DNA of 64,000 nucleotides from Amaranthus tricolor (GCF_026212465.1 NC_080056.1:7596517-7660516); one strand, 5' to 3'. Counted from the stretch's first letter, positions 36,501-48,780 are shown. The notes: generated by a model not told the origin, from the sequence alone. A program made the numbers and translations.

Positions 36501-36997
36501 GATGAACATCATGGGTTACTATAGAAAGGATTTTGATTCATCAAATTTTTGTTCTAGTATATACAAGTGAATATACTTTAACATAATTGATAAATTTGAT
36601 CATGTAAATATGTAGTTTACTTAGAAAATTTGCTTAAACTATACTTAAAGTTAATAATAAAAATACGACTCATTTTTATGTATGAAATAATTAAATCAAA
36701 GTTATAAGGTTAAAATAATAAGTAGTAATGTTAGTTTAAGTAAGAAAGTTAAAATGTAACGTTTTACAAAACCGCGAATATAATAATAAAATTTTATTTT
36801 TCGTACTATAAAATAATATTTTAGTGCTTATAAAAAGATTTTAAACAAAATAATATTTTAAAGTTTAATATTTGAAAGAAATTACAAAATCGGAAAAGGT
36901 TTAGGACTTAAAGATAGTTTGAAATGGATAACCAAAGGATTAGAAATTTGAATTGAAAATTCGAAAGATTAAGATTAAGAATTTTGAGTCTGTTACA
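33542..36997 (-). repeat. Long gypsy-type LTR (about 3.46 kb)
   Basis: On the minus strand this begins TGTAACAGACTC and ends CTCCTGTTACA, with the PBS two bases beyond. The inverted tips TGTAACAG/CTGTTACA match for 8 bp. A G+C-richer block at 33790-34390 holds LTR-like leader sequence and the rest is AT-rich. No gene was seen. Long TGTAAC..GTTACA LTRs are known among plant chromoviruses; the class is inference. Confidence 0.65.
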
Positions 36998-37340
36998 AGA
37001 GCGGAAGCTTAAGATTAATTAGATCACGTTTAATTATGCCAAAGACTCAATTTCATACAATTATGAGAGTAATTGACTCCCATGTTAGAATTAGATGATT
37101 CCCAACATCCTAGATTTGCTTTATTATCATCATCTTCATATTAATTATTATCTTAACTTTATTTATTAGTTTGATTTGCATCATTTTGATTTTTGTTCAT
37201 AGTAGTGTTAGATTCTCAAATCGATTATATTGTTTGTCCGTATCTCGTAGTTATAAACTGAATGAATTTGTTAAATCCTTCCCTGAGTTCGACCCATATA
37301 GCTACACGTACACCATGTGCTTGCGATTAATTTAAAATTT
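36998..37340. other. Gypsy-like remnant
   Basis: Non-coding. 'ccttccctgagttcgaccc' near 37280 resembles a conserved motif of some plant gypsy elements. It fills the gap between the LTR and the truncated pseudogene. Confidence 0.3.
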
Positions 37341-37345
37341 GCACA

Positions 37346-38740
37346 TCATTCATACCCAGAGGCTGCACTTGAAGATTGACCAGTCGGGCCACCACTTCCT
37401 GCACCACTAGCACCCCCAAGGACCTGCATTTCTATATCCGGCTGCACCATAACCAGAAGCCGCCTATGCATTCCAAGAACTCCTTTGAGTATTAGGATTC
37501 CCATACATTGCACTGGCAGGGTCTCCATATCTAAGATACCCACCATAGCCCATGCCAACATTGGAAGGCCCATATCCATAACCCGCTGCACCATGCCCTG
37601 AAGAATTATAATTGGGAAAACCACCACCTACATTCTGACCCTGCATATATCTATTAGAACCCATCCTATTATCATAAGCATTATGGCCGCCACCACCCTC
37701 ACGGTTGCCCATACCAGGGTTGGCATCCTTGGGTAAAGCACGCTTAACCTCAACTTGCTTCCCGTTTAAATCATGGAAGGTAATCTGAAAAACTATATCT
37801 ACTACATCCTCATTGTCAAAAGAAATGAATCCGAAACCTCGGGGTCTATTTGTATTCTGATCATACATTATAACGACATCAGTTACACTACCATAGTTCT
37901 CAAAGTACTGCCGAAACCCTTCATCAGTTAAAGTAGTAGGTAATCTCTAAAAAATATTTTTTTGGTTCTAATGTTTCCTCCTCCACCTAAGTCTTTACCG
38001 CCATTGTTTCCTCTTTCAGAGCTTTGCTGATCTTCTCTTGACATCGCTCGCTTAGCCTCAACCTGAATTAAAAACCAAAACTTATACAATGAAGAAAGTA
38101 CAAAAAAAATTTATTGAAATTTACAAGCATCAATCAATTATCCCAAAATAATCCCAATATACGATAGATTTACAACCAAATAAAATAACAATTGGCACTA
38201 CAATTCCAGTACACAAGCAATCCCAAATGTAATGAATGTTAGCACACTCCCTTAGTCCCTCCCACCTAGGTCAAAGTTTGGAGGGATTGGATCTAAACAC
38301 CCTAAACCCTAACAAAAAGGATTGTCGCAAACGACTCAAATCCATTAATGCGTAATAAATTTGAAAAAGGGGCATTAAAGAGAAACAGTAACATTGAAAA
38401 GGGTTTATCCACATATATACCAAAAACATTAAAAACAATAAACCAATACATAATTAAAGAAACAATACCATAAATTGAAGGAAGAAAAAAGAGAAGAGAT
38501 AGGAAAATACCGACATACCGTTGTACCATCGATGGTATGTTTATCCTAAAGAACTCTATCAACAACAGAAGGATCTGAAAATAGAACAAATCCAAATTCT
38601 CTTGGTCTACCGGTAGCTTTATTTCTCATAATATTAGCCTGATAAACATCTCCATACTGCCCAAAGTATTCTTTGAGCTTTTCTTCATCTGTTTCCCATG
38701 AAATCCCACCTACAAATAATTTCCCTTGATTTGAATCCAT
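37346..38740 (-). pseudogene. Truncated hnRNP pseudogene, duplicate of 54411-56038
   Basis: The first part (38740-38546) copies RRM1 of the functional gene with substitutions and then a stop (TAG) replacing Gln in VLQDKHT. The second part (about 37990-37346) copies RRM2 (MYDQNTNRPRGFGFISFDNE) and the glycine-rich tail, with frameshifts: the RRM2 frame and the tail continue in different frames. The intron position matches, so this is a DNA duplication and not a retrocopy. The C-terminal end is cut off at 37346, where gypsy sequence begins. Leader sequence to about 38857 also matches the gene. No functional product is expected. Confidence 0.9.
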
Positions 38741-38857
38741 CTTTATTTCTATGTAGAGCTTTTATCTCTCTTTCCTTTCTTCAATTTGATTTATGAGGAG
38801 AGAGAAAGAGAGGTTGTAGAGAGAGAAAGTGAGGAAGAATTGAGAAGGGGTGATAGG

Positions 38858-41159
38858 TGTAACATTTGAGAAATTAATAAGTTAAGAAATTTAAGAGAAT
38901 TATTAGTACAAGTATGACCTTACCTTAAATATACATGATATAAATTTATTCTCAAGTTAATTCTTCCATCATTTCCTTTTCATTTATTTTAATTAAAATA
39001 CCATAACCCTTTCCCAAACCCTAAAAATCGAATGCCAAGAACCCACACACACCATCCATTCGAGAGCGTTCTCACCTTCTCAATCTTCAAGCCTTCTTCC
39101 CCTGATTTTTGTTCAAAAATAGCAAGCCACTACTCCTTCTTCTCTTAAAATTCAGAAATCAACTACTGGCCACACTTCCTTCTTGTTTGTCCCTTTGAGA
39201 TTTTAAATGGCAATTGGTAAATTTGTCGCCTAAATTTCAAATGCAATAATTCTTTCTTTTGAACTAGCAGGCGTCCATTTTCCTCGTTAACTCTATCATT
39301 CAGAAATAAAAAATTAATAACAAGATCATTGCCAAATTGTCTCTTGTACTTTGTTTTTCCAGGAAGTCTTAAAGGAAAAGGTAGTACAGTCTTTTATTAA
39401 TTCTAATTTTATTATACACATATACATATAAATACCCTCCTTCTTTTCCTTGCAATTTTATCACTGTTTTATTCTTCTGCCTTTATCATCTAAGTGTCTT
39501 TAACCATGAGAACAATTTATTATTGCAAGATTTGTTGGATACTTGTGGATTTATTGTTAAAGTGGACCTTAAATTGATGAGTCTTAGAACTTTATATGAG
39601 TTAATTAGATGAGTTCTTAATTGGGAAACTTATGGAAAATGTGTTACTAGTGAGTTATGTGATGATGAGGATTTAAGTGTGGATTGTAATTTTTGTAGTA
39701 GATTATTCTAATGACTTGGTTTTGTTTAGTTTAATGTTCTTGGATGTGATAGTAGTCTTTTCGAATAATGATAATAGGTTAAATAGTTTATGTTTGTTAA
39801 TTTGATGGCCAAGGAAGGAATCCAATGGAGTTGGTATATGTAATATTATCATAATGATTGTGGGGATACAAATTCAAAGAGATAGGGTACGTGTTATTGA
39901 GAACTGTTGATATTGGTGAATGTATTGAATAATTATTGTTTTTTGAATGGGTTAGGAGAGCCTTACGAAAATCATTATTTTATTTAAGCGAATAGTTTGA
40001 CATTAAGGAAGAGATTATTGGACTTGGATTATGGTTATGAATGCATATATTGTGGTTAATTGGAAATATTAAGAGAATTTTTAAGATGAGTATCTTTAAA
40101 GGAATATGAATTAGTATGTATCACAATTATAATATCTTGATGACATATTAAGAGGTTTGAGTTAGAACGTGCATTATTCATTAATAATTAGATTTGCTTG
40201 AGTAGACTTTTGGTTTGATTTATAGACACAGGAGGAAATGTAATAAGTTATAGGTTAGTAGTTTAATATCGAATGCTCTTTTGTGATGTTGTGATTTGTT
40301 ATTCTTCAGGAAGCGACATCATCGAGGTTCTAGTGATCGCAGAGAACCAGATTTAGCTCCTTAAAGCATCTTTGGTGAGTAGTAGTAGTTTCTTAAAAAG
40401 GGTCTGGCCAGACTATAATTTTGAAAATCGTTTTATTAAAGTTTGTGAAATTTATATTGTTGAGATAAATTTGTTATGAATGATTATATTGATATTGATA
40501 TAGTCAATGGATCGGGCTTACGAGCTGGTCATTGACGGAGTGGTGGGACATTGTCTCCTATTCCGCTGTTTTAAGGTGAATTGTCATTCAAATATTGACT
40601 AGCCTCACCCGAGAGTGACATAGCCTTAGAGCTATGGATGTTCCTCTCAACTAGACTCCCTGTGCGCACATAGTTCTAGGAAAATAATGTTGCTTTTAAA
40701 TCTTTGTTTAGAAATTACTGTGTTTTGTTGTTTTGGATTGTTGCTTCTCATTCAGTTTAATCTGACCCTCTGTTGTTTTCAAATTTTAGTTTGATTACAG
40801 ATCGAAACCAGCCGGGAACGATAGGTTAGCGGTGTTGATTAGAGTGTCAAGGATTTCATATTGAGCTGAGCATGGAGGAATTTTGTAGTTTTGTATTAGG
40901 TTTTTGGATAAATGTATATTAGACTTGGTTGTGTTGGTTATATTGAACTTAAAGTGATCTGTATGTTTACGTTGTGTTTTGATTAAACGTTTGGTTTGAG
41001 AATTAGCTGAGTTAGTTACGTTAAAGAGCTGGTGGCCCCTTTTCTCAAGTTTTGAAAGTGTGATGCAGCGGCTGTGGCTGCTGATTGGGTAAGTTATAGA
41101 TTTTGGGGTTTTTATTTTATGAGAGAGAAAAAAGAGGGGTAAGAATTCTGATTCGTATT
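38858..41159 (+). repeat. Gypsy-type LTR or LTR-rich fragment starting TGTAACATTTGAG
   Basis: The match to the 5' flank of the hnRNP gene stops exactly where TGTAACATTT begins at 38858, as expected for an LTR insertion (preceding bases atagg). The interior contains a CT-rich leader (38990-39220) and a 40300-40690 block reminiscent of the 33790-34390 block. The right end is not defined because a Copia element follows at 41160. No coding sequence was recognised; the frame at 40795-41208 (-) lacks any domain. Confidence 0.5.
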
Positions 41160-41523
41160 TGTTATGAATAGTGTAACTTGAGTGCACAAATTTGATGTGT
41201 GCATTCATGAGTAGAATTGATGGGATGGAATCCTATAGCATTGGTTAATTGGAGAATTAAGTGAGTGACTTAATGTTTATAGTGTTTAAGTGTGATTTAT
41301 TTAGTGAAGTAATTATGGGAATTATTGGTTTTAATGGTGTTTAATGAAAAAGTGCAAAGGGTTTTGGAAGATGCTTTGCTCGAGCAGAAACTGTCAGAAG
41401 GATACTGAAGGTAGCTCGACCAGCTCGCTCGACCAAGCGAGCTCTTGGGTGGGTCGAGCGAATAAACAGAATGTATCCAGAAGCTGCCTGTAGCCCGCTC
41501 GACCGAGCAAGCTCTCTGTTCTG
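41160..41523 (+). repeat. Copia 5' LTR, truncated
   Basis: Begins TGTTATGAATAG and matches 43483-43855 with high identity until 'ctctctgttctg', where it jumps into pol. It holds GCTCGACC/GGTCGAGC inverted words. Confidence 0.85.
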
Positions 41524-43373
41524 TTGCATATTAGTCTCTAGTGTAGAAAAGCTCATTGATAATGTTGCAAATGATCCTATTGATGCACACGTGCAGGTTC
41601 AACCTCCCAATATTGATGAAGATGAAAATGATGATAGTGTTCAACAAAGATCTCCTCCTTTGTCCACAACTAGGCAAAGAAGGAAAATAATTAGGCAAAG
41701 AAGGAAGATCGTGGCTCCAAGGATGTACATTGAAGAGTGTGATTATGTTGCATATGCTCTTAACATTACTAGTGAAGTCGAAGGATTGCATGAACCAAGT
41801 ACGTACAAGGAGGCTATGGCCTCAAATGACTCAAGTAAATGGTTGATAGCCATGAAGCAAGAGATGGAATCTCTTGCAAAGAATGAAACTTGGAATATCG
41901 TTAAAGCACCAAAGAAAAAGAAGATTGTTGGGTGCAAGTGGATATTCAAAAGGAAGGAGGGTCCTTCTAGTGGTGTTCCTCCCATCTACAAAGCAAGGGT
42001 AGTAGCAAAGAGATACTCTCAAATTGAGGGTGTTAATTTTCATGAGGTATTCTTACCGGTAGTGAACCGGTAGTGAAGCCCTCTTCTATAAGGGCACTAC
42101 TTGCATTGGTGGCGATGGAGGATTTGGAGTTGCGTCAATTAGATGTAAAGACGGCGTTTCTTCACGGTGAGCTTGAAGAAGAGATTTTTACGAAGCAACC
42201 GGAAGGTTTTGAGATCGCCGATAAGGAAAGCATGTGTGCAGATTGAAAAGATCATTGTATGGGTTGAAGCAATCGCCAAGGCAATGGTACAAGAGGTTTG
42301 ATTCTTTCATGATTTCACATGATTTGATTAGAAGTTCTTATGATAGTTGTGTTTATCTTAAGAAACTTAAAGATAGTTCTTTGTTATATTTGCCCTTATA
42401 TGTTGATGATATGCTAGTAGCATGTAGTTCTTTGTTTGAGGTGGAGAACTTGAAAGTGTTGCTTTCAAGTGAATTTGATATGAAGGATCTTGGTGAAGCC
42501 AAGAAGATTCTTGGAATGGAGATTTTGAGAGACCGGGCTAAGGGTGTCTTATACCTTAGTCAAAGGAAGTACATTGAGAAAGTTGTGCAACGTTTCTCCA
42601 TGGAAGATGCTAAAGGTGTGTCTACTACTCTTGCCTCTCATTTCAAATTGTTCAAGAGGTTGTGTCCACAAACAAAGGTGGAAGAAGAGCAAATGGTAAG
42701 AATCCTGTACACTAGTGCTGTTGGTAGCGTGATGTATGCCATGGTATGTTCTAGACCCGATATAGCTCATGCAGTGAGTTTGGTAAGTAGATATATGTCT
42801 AATCCGGGAAAGGGACATTGGGAGGCACTTAAGTGGTTATTGAGGTATTTGAAATGTACTTCTAATGTTTGTCCTATGTATGGGAAGGATTCAAGCGAGC
42901 TAACCGGATTTTGTGACTCGGACTATAGAGGTGATCTTAATAATAGAAAGTCCACAAGTGGATTCGTGTTCACATTGGGTGGTTCGGCGGTAAGTTGGCA
43001 ATCATCGTTAAAAGATGTAGTTGCTCTTTCAACAACCGAAGCAGAGTACATAGCCGTTGCCGAGTCATTCAAAGAAGCAAAGTGGCGCAAAGGTCTTGTT
43101 GGTGAGATGTGCAATAAGGTGTGTTCGGTAAGTGTGCATTGTGATAGTCAAAGTGCAATTCACTTGGCTAGAAATCAAAATTCATTTCATAGAAGGTCCA
43201 AACACATTGATATCAAGTATAATTTCATCTGGGATGAAGTTGAGCACAAAAGGGTGATTTTAAAGAAAATTGATACTAAAGAAAACCCGGCCGACATGAT
43301 GACAAAGCCATTGCCAACAACTAAGTTTGATTTATGTGTTGACTTGGTTGGTCTAGCTTCTTGCTTGAAGTAA
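41524..43373 (+). pseudogene. Copia pol remnant: reverse transcriptase and RNase H
   Basis: Translation gives a Copia reverse transcriptase: YKEAMAS, WIFKRK, YKARVVAKRYSQ, DVKTAFLHGELEEEIF, the active site YVDDML, and an RNase H domain with GFCDSDYRGD, STSGFVF, ALSTTEAEY and KHIDIKYNFI, ending at TAA/TGA-rich sequence after LASCLK. Gag, protease and integrase are gone, deleted with the rest of the 5' LTR at 41523/41524. Two further lesions are visible: an 11-bp tandem duplication (ccggtagtgaa twice, about 42055-42076) that adds a stop and shifts the frame, and a 1-bp loss near 42226. The element is dead. Confidence 0.92.
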
Positions 43374-43472
43374 TGCTCTTTGAGGCATTTGAGGTGTGTA
43401 TGTTATTTTTTTTTATATTCTTGTAAGATGAAGTGGATTGATGAATGCTTTGACTTGGATGAACTCAAGTCA

Positions 43473-43482
43473 AGATGGAGAT
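43473..43482 (+). other. Copia polypurine tract
   Basis: agatggagat directly precedes the 3' LTR, the place and form of a Copia polypurine tract. Confidence 0.65.
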
Positions 43483-44261
43483 TATTATGAATAGTGTGAC
43501 TTGAGTGCACAAATTTGATGTGTGCATTCATGAGTGGAATTGATAGGATGGAATCCTATGGCATTGGTTAATAGGAGAATTAAGTGAGTGTCTTAATGTT
43601 TGTAGTGTTTAAGTGTGATTTATTTGGTGAAGTAATCATGGGAGTTATTGGTTTTAATGGTGTTTAATAAAGAAGTGCAAAGGGTTTTGGAAGATGCTTT
43701 GCTCGAGCAGAAACTGTCAGAAGGATACTGAAGGAAGCTCGACCAGCTCGTTCAACCAGCTCGCTCGACCAAGCGAGCTCTTGGGTGGGTCGAGCGAATA
43801 AATAGAATGTATCCAGAAGCTGCCTATAGCTCGCTCGACCGAGCGAGCTCTCTGTTCTGGTCGAGCGGTTCCTTTGATACACTTAGGATATTTTTTTTTT
43901 TCCAAATCCTTGGGGTTGTTTCATCTCATTCATTATTCAGCATTAAGTATTAAGTGAGCAATTATCATTGAGTGTACTTAGTACTATAAATAGAGCTCTC
44001 ATACTCTTCTAAGAGGATTATCAAACACAACCCTTAAACCAAACATATAGCCTATTGTTTTATCTCTTACTCAATTGTAATACTTCATTTGTAAGAGTGT
44101 TTTACTACATTGAAATAATATAAACAAGAAACTACACACCACGGAGGACGTAGCCATCATTGGGTGAACCTTCTTAAATCATTATGTCATTTTGCAAATT
44201 TTATTTTATCAAGCAATTATTAGTTCATTGAAATTATTATCGTTCATCAAAGTTTTTAACA
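43483..44261 (+). repeat. Copia 3' LTR (about 779 bp)
   Basis: Starts TATTATGAATAG (first G mutated to A compared with the 5' copy) and ends TTTTTAACA. It contains a tataaatagag TATA-like box near 43985. tcgtat occurs just after it and also 2 bp before the 5' LTR, a likely target duplication with a small offset. Confidence 0.75.
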
Positions 44262-44434
44262 TCGTATCGATTTTAGCAAATATTTCAGTATTGCAAATAG
44301 CAAGCATGTCTTCGCCATTCTTTCCAAACAAATTTCATATTTTTTAAGTTTTTAAAAAAAATGTCCCTGAGGCACATGCCAGGGGTACCCATGGTAGATT
44401 TACCCCAGCCTGTTATGTCTCCGTTTTAATGATG

Positions 44435-44442
44435 AATGTAAT
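44435..44442. other. Target-site duplication, left (AATGTAAT)
   Basis: A perfect match to 48233-48240. The 8-bp length is the hAT hallmark. Confidence 0.95.
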
Positions 44443-47400
44443 TAGGCATGGCCACGGTCCGGGTTGGTCCGGTTCCGTTCCGGTTCCATCCGGTTCCGGT
44501 TCCACCCGGTTCCGGTTCCATTTGGAACCTGTCGCGAACGGTTCCGGTTCCGGTTCCGGTTCCGGGCGGTTCCAAACGGTTCCTTGGCGGTTCATGAGGC
44601 GGTTCCGGCGGTTCCAACTCACGGGACGGGCGGGTCGGACCATCGGTTCCATTTTAATTTTTTCTTTAAATTTTTGTATAATAAAAAAATACTATAATAT
44701 CGCGGACGTACCTTTGATGATTACTTGATTATTAGCGAAATTCATTGCATGTCAAGTTGTCATCGTTATTGAAATATTTACTAAAAAGAATGGAAAAAAA
44801 TAAATTAATAAGAAACGAATCAATGATAATGTCGATAAAGATGATTAATAAAAAAAGAGGGAGAAAATGGACTTGAACCTAGTACCCAAATGAATACTAA
44901 GCTGCCTACGTATCCCGAAGGAATCAAAGCCCACGTAGTTCTTTGTCATACCTTTTATTTATAGTTGTTGAGTGTTGATTCATCGTTGTCGCTTGTCGGA
45001 TTGATCCTATTCGTCTTCGTCATCATCATGTGGTTGATTAGATGCTTCCGCTGACTCTCCTCCTGACGATGATGAAGTTGTATCCATCATCATCCATGGA
45101 TCATCATCGTCGTCTTGATCATCATCGTTCCTTAGTCCTTGTGTTCGAATCTCAGCTTGATCCCAATCTTTCTTGCAAACACATATTTGAATACTATGTG
45201 GAGCAAGACGAGATCGCTTTTCATCCAAAACTCTTCTACCTGCACTAAAAGCAGACTCCGACGCAATAGTTGACGCGGGAATTGCAAGGACATCCTTTGC
45301 AATTCTCGATAAAATGGGAAATTTAACAGATTTTTCTTTCCACCACTCCAAAATATTATAGACACTTGGGTCTATTTCAAAGTGGTGTTTAAGATAACTA
45401 TCTAGTTCTAAATATGTGGTCGAGGAAGAAGAAGATCCTACAAAACTATCATCTTGAGTCATTATGTTAGCTATTACTGAATTATAGAAAGTGGGACGAG
45501 CCGAAACGCTAGCACGCCTAGACATATCGCGTTTCGGGTTATATACACTAGCGTAAAAATCATACAGTTCAGCTAAATATTTTTTACATGTTCCTACATA
45601 ATATTGTACATCAGAAGACGGGCGATCTAACGATTGATAATAAAATCCTATTACTTTAGTTAGGACCTCAGTTTTAAAACGTGGGTCCAAAATGGTTGCG
45701 ATTCCATAAATATAAGGAAAATCGGTAAAATATGATTTCCATTTTTCCATCATATCTGCAAGAATCGGCCTTAATTGTGGGTTAGTATCTTCATGTGTAT
45801 GTTTAAGTAGATGATAAAAAATAGTAATACATTCACTTATTACTAAGTGAACGTTCGGTTCATAAACATAAGAAAAAATCTTAGTCGCGTGGTCATACGC
45901 TTCTAATATGTTATGTACACCTATTGCTAATTCCCAAGTTGCATCAGCTATGAAACTATCTGTATACTCACTATATATTTGTGTTATTACTGGGCGATAA
46001 GCAATCGCCTTTCTTAATAAATCGTTGGTTGAGCCCCAACGTGTAGGAGTATCTAATGACCAATACACTTTTTTAAGTTGGTATTGGTCACATAATTGTT
46101 TATATCTTCTTTTTATCTTTCCGGTCCTAAGCCATTTCACTATATCCCTAATTGGTTCTAATAATTCACTTAATTGTTTTATGCCTACTTGACAAGATAA
46201 GTTAACTATATGCGCACAACAACGTATGTGTAATAAGCTACCCCCAAGGATTAAACTAAAGGCAGGTTCGTTAAACAAAAGTTCTATACATTTAATGTTT
46301 GCGGTTGCATTATCAGTTGAACAACAAAATATTTTATCTAATAAGTTCCATTCTCTACATATCTCTACTAATCTATATTTTATGTTTTCACCGGTATGTC
46401 TTTCTGGCATTGTCTCAAAAGCAATTATTCTTTTTTGAATAATCCAATTTCGATCTATCCAGTGTGCTGTTACACACATATAAGGTTCTAAATGTGGGGG
46501 AGCAGACCAAATGTCAGTTGTTATGCTAATCCTACCATTAAACGATTTAAACATTTCAACTAATTCATAGCGCATTGATTCGTATAATTTAATTGTGCGT
46601 CTTTTAAGAGTGCTCCTAGGGATTGCTCTATATTGTGGTTGCAATTGTTGTCTAGTGAGACGCTCGTATGCCCTACTTTCACCGTGGTTAAAAGGCAATT
46701 CATCACAAATTACATACCTAGAAAATTCATCAATCATGTCATTACGATTATATCTAAAAGGCATACCTGTGTTGGGAATGTCCCATTGTGTCTGTCGGCT
46801 TCCACTTGTGGTCCCGCTGCCGCTTGCTGCATGAGTTTCTTTTGTGATTCCATGCTTCTTTGCCAAATGTTTGTTAAAAGATCCCGTTCCACCACCTAAC
46901 ACGTATTCACAAAACACAGTAAATAAATGTTTATAAAATATGAATATATAATGTATGAATGTATTATGTATGTATAAAAAACTTAAAAAGTATTTACCTC
47001 TGGTGAAACTGTATGAAACTAAGGGCTTTACTCCTTGACTTTCACAAATTTGACAAGTGCATAAGAAAATATCTGGATTCTCGGTTGGTTCTTTTGTGAA
47101 ATACGACCACACATGTGAAACAGCTCTACCACTAGGAGGTGGCATTGCCGGAAAAGGTTGTCTTACTGGTTCATCTTCATCTAAATAAATAATTTAAAAT
47201 TATAAAACTAAAATTAAATAAATAAATAATTTAAAGTTTAATTAATTTGAAGAATAAAATTATAAAACTAACCGATAGTTTGAAAATTGACTCGTTTACC
47301 ACGAGCTTGTCTTTGTTGTTGTTGTTCTCCTTGTTCTTCATGTGATCTTGTTGATGACTGTCGAGATATATTTATCCCAATTGGGGTCGTTGGTTCCTCT

Positions 47401-48232
47401 TCTTGTTCTTCTTCTTCATCAATTAGTATTTCTCTTTCCATTTCTTCTGCATAATTATGTAGCTCCGGGTCGTACCCTTCCGGATAATTATGTTCATAAT
47501 TATAATTACTAATGGAGGGTGTTGTTGATACCGACGGAGTAGAAGTGGCCTTTCTTTTGGACGAACTGGAACCTCCCAATGATTTTGCCACTTTAGTAAC
47601 TTTTTTTGTGGCTTTTTTCAAAAATGAAGACATGATTGATAATATTGAAGTAATAATAGAAATATAGAATTAAGAAATAAATAAATAATTAATTATGTAA
47701 CTAACTAAATTAAGATATAATTAAAAGACTAATTATTTAATTAAGAGAATAATTGCGTAATTAAAGAATTAAGTAGAGAGAGTAGGAGAAGAGATGAGTT
47801 GTGAATGAAAATGATTGAAAGTGATGAGTATATATAGAGTATATCCCAACGGCTATAAACGGTAACAAACGGCTAGTTTTTTGGCGAACCGGTTCCATGG
47901 AACCGGTGGTCCGGTTCAACCGGACCGGTCCCGGTTCCGGTTCCACGGAACCGTTGAGCCGGTTCAACCGGACCGGTTCCAGAACCGGTTCCATGGAACC
48001 GTTGGACCGGTTCTCCCGGACCGGTTCCGGTTCCAAACCGCGGGTTTTTTTACCCGGTTCACGACGGTTTTTTCCGGCGGTTTCACGGTTCCGGCAATTT
48101 TTTCCGGCGGTTTCACGGTTTCGCGGTTCGGGGCGGTTCGGAACCTGTCGCAAACGGTTCCGGTTCCGGATCCGGTTCCAAGCGGTTCGGGACCGGTTCG
48201 GTTCCGGGTAAACCGCCCCGTGGCCATGCCTA
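44443..48232 (-). mobile_element. Complete hAT transposon, 3790 bp
   Basis: Ends TAGGCATGGCCACGG at 44443 and the same 15 bp inverted at 48218-48232, flanked by the perfect 8-bp duplication AATGTAAT. Both subterminal regions (about 44455-44620 and 47885-48215) are dense in ggttcc/ggaacc words, presumed transposase-binding repeats. The interior encodes a three-exon hAT transposase on the minus strand with no visible lesion. Everything needed for an autonomous element appears to be present. Confidence 0.96.
45007..47633 (-). CDS. hAT transposase with BED zinc finger, 3 exons
   Basis: Exons 47273-47633, 46998-47180 and 45007-46895, with GT..AG introns of 92 and 102 bp, give 2433 nt (810 residues). 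The 102-bp intron happens to be open in frame, so an unspliced reading looks continuous. Domains: a Lys/Ser-rich start with a possible nuclear signal (KKATKKVTKVAK), an acidic stretch, a BED-type zinc finger (CQIC...HLAKKH) near residues 160-200, and RNase H-fold catalytic residues Asp309 (ISITTDIWS), Asp376 (STDNATAN) and Glu728 (ASTIASESAFS). The C-terminal hAT dimerisation block (WWKEKSVKFPILSRIAKD to SRLAPHSIQ) is about residues 690-760, and an acidic tail follows. No stop, frameshift or missing catalytic residue was seen, so it is probably functional or recently so. Confidence 0.95.
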
Positions 48233-48240
48233 AATGTAAT
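48233..48240. other. Target-site duplication, right (AATGTAAT)
   Basis: Matches 44435-44442 exactly. Confidence 0.95.
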
Positions 48241-48780
48241 AATAATCAACATATTTAAGCAAACTTTCTTATAAGCACTTGGATACATTAAACCTAAACT
48301 ACTTCTTGTTATAACACGACGTACTTATATCGGCAGGGAGTAGCAACAAACGATATTTAAATGTGAGATTTTTATTTGTATTAGATTAGATTATTCATAT
48401 ATGATAAATGTGAGGTTTTTAATTTTGGTTTTTTCTATGGAAAAATTGAGTTCAATTCTGACCATAATAGAAGTGTGTGGGCAAAATTGTTGGCGGTAGA
48501 ATAATCAAAAGCCGTTGAATCGTTAAATTAAAGCTAGATCTAAACATCAAATCATCAACAAACATCACGAAATGATGGTTAGAAAATGAACAAAATGCAC
48601 TCTTCAATTATTCATGAAAAAGTAGAAATGGATAATGGTTGTTGAAATTGTTTTTTTATGGTTTATGATTACAGTGTTGAACCAACATGATATATGATCT
48701 TATGTTAAATTTTTGTTCTTGTTTGGTTGGAGAAGTGGGCTTGGATTTTGATTAAAGGTTTATAAATTGTTGGTTTAGAA
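48241..48780. other. 5' region of the CaaX-protein gene
   Basis: No coding sequence. The ATG at 48781 is preceded by ggtttag, so a 5'-UTR intron ending at 48777-48778 is possible but not proven. Confidence 0.35.

Noticed and set aside
40795..41208. 137-codon minus-strand frame
   Set aside because: No domain; it crosses from gypsy LTR-like DNA into the Copia LTR, so it cannot be an old gene.
44413..44728. Several 60-99-codon frames rich in Gly/Ser/Arg or Pro/Glu/Thr
   Set aside because: Produced by ggttcc repeats at the left end of the hAT element; no domain, and antisense frames are equally open.
47761..48288. Frames of 87-175 codons on both strands at the right end of the hAT element
   Set aside because: Same ggttcc/ggaacc repeat artefact outside the transposase gene.
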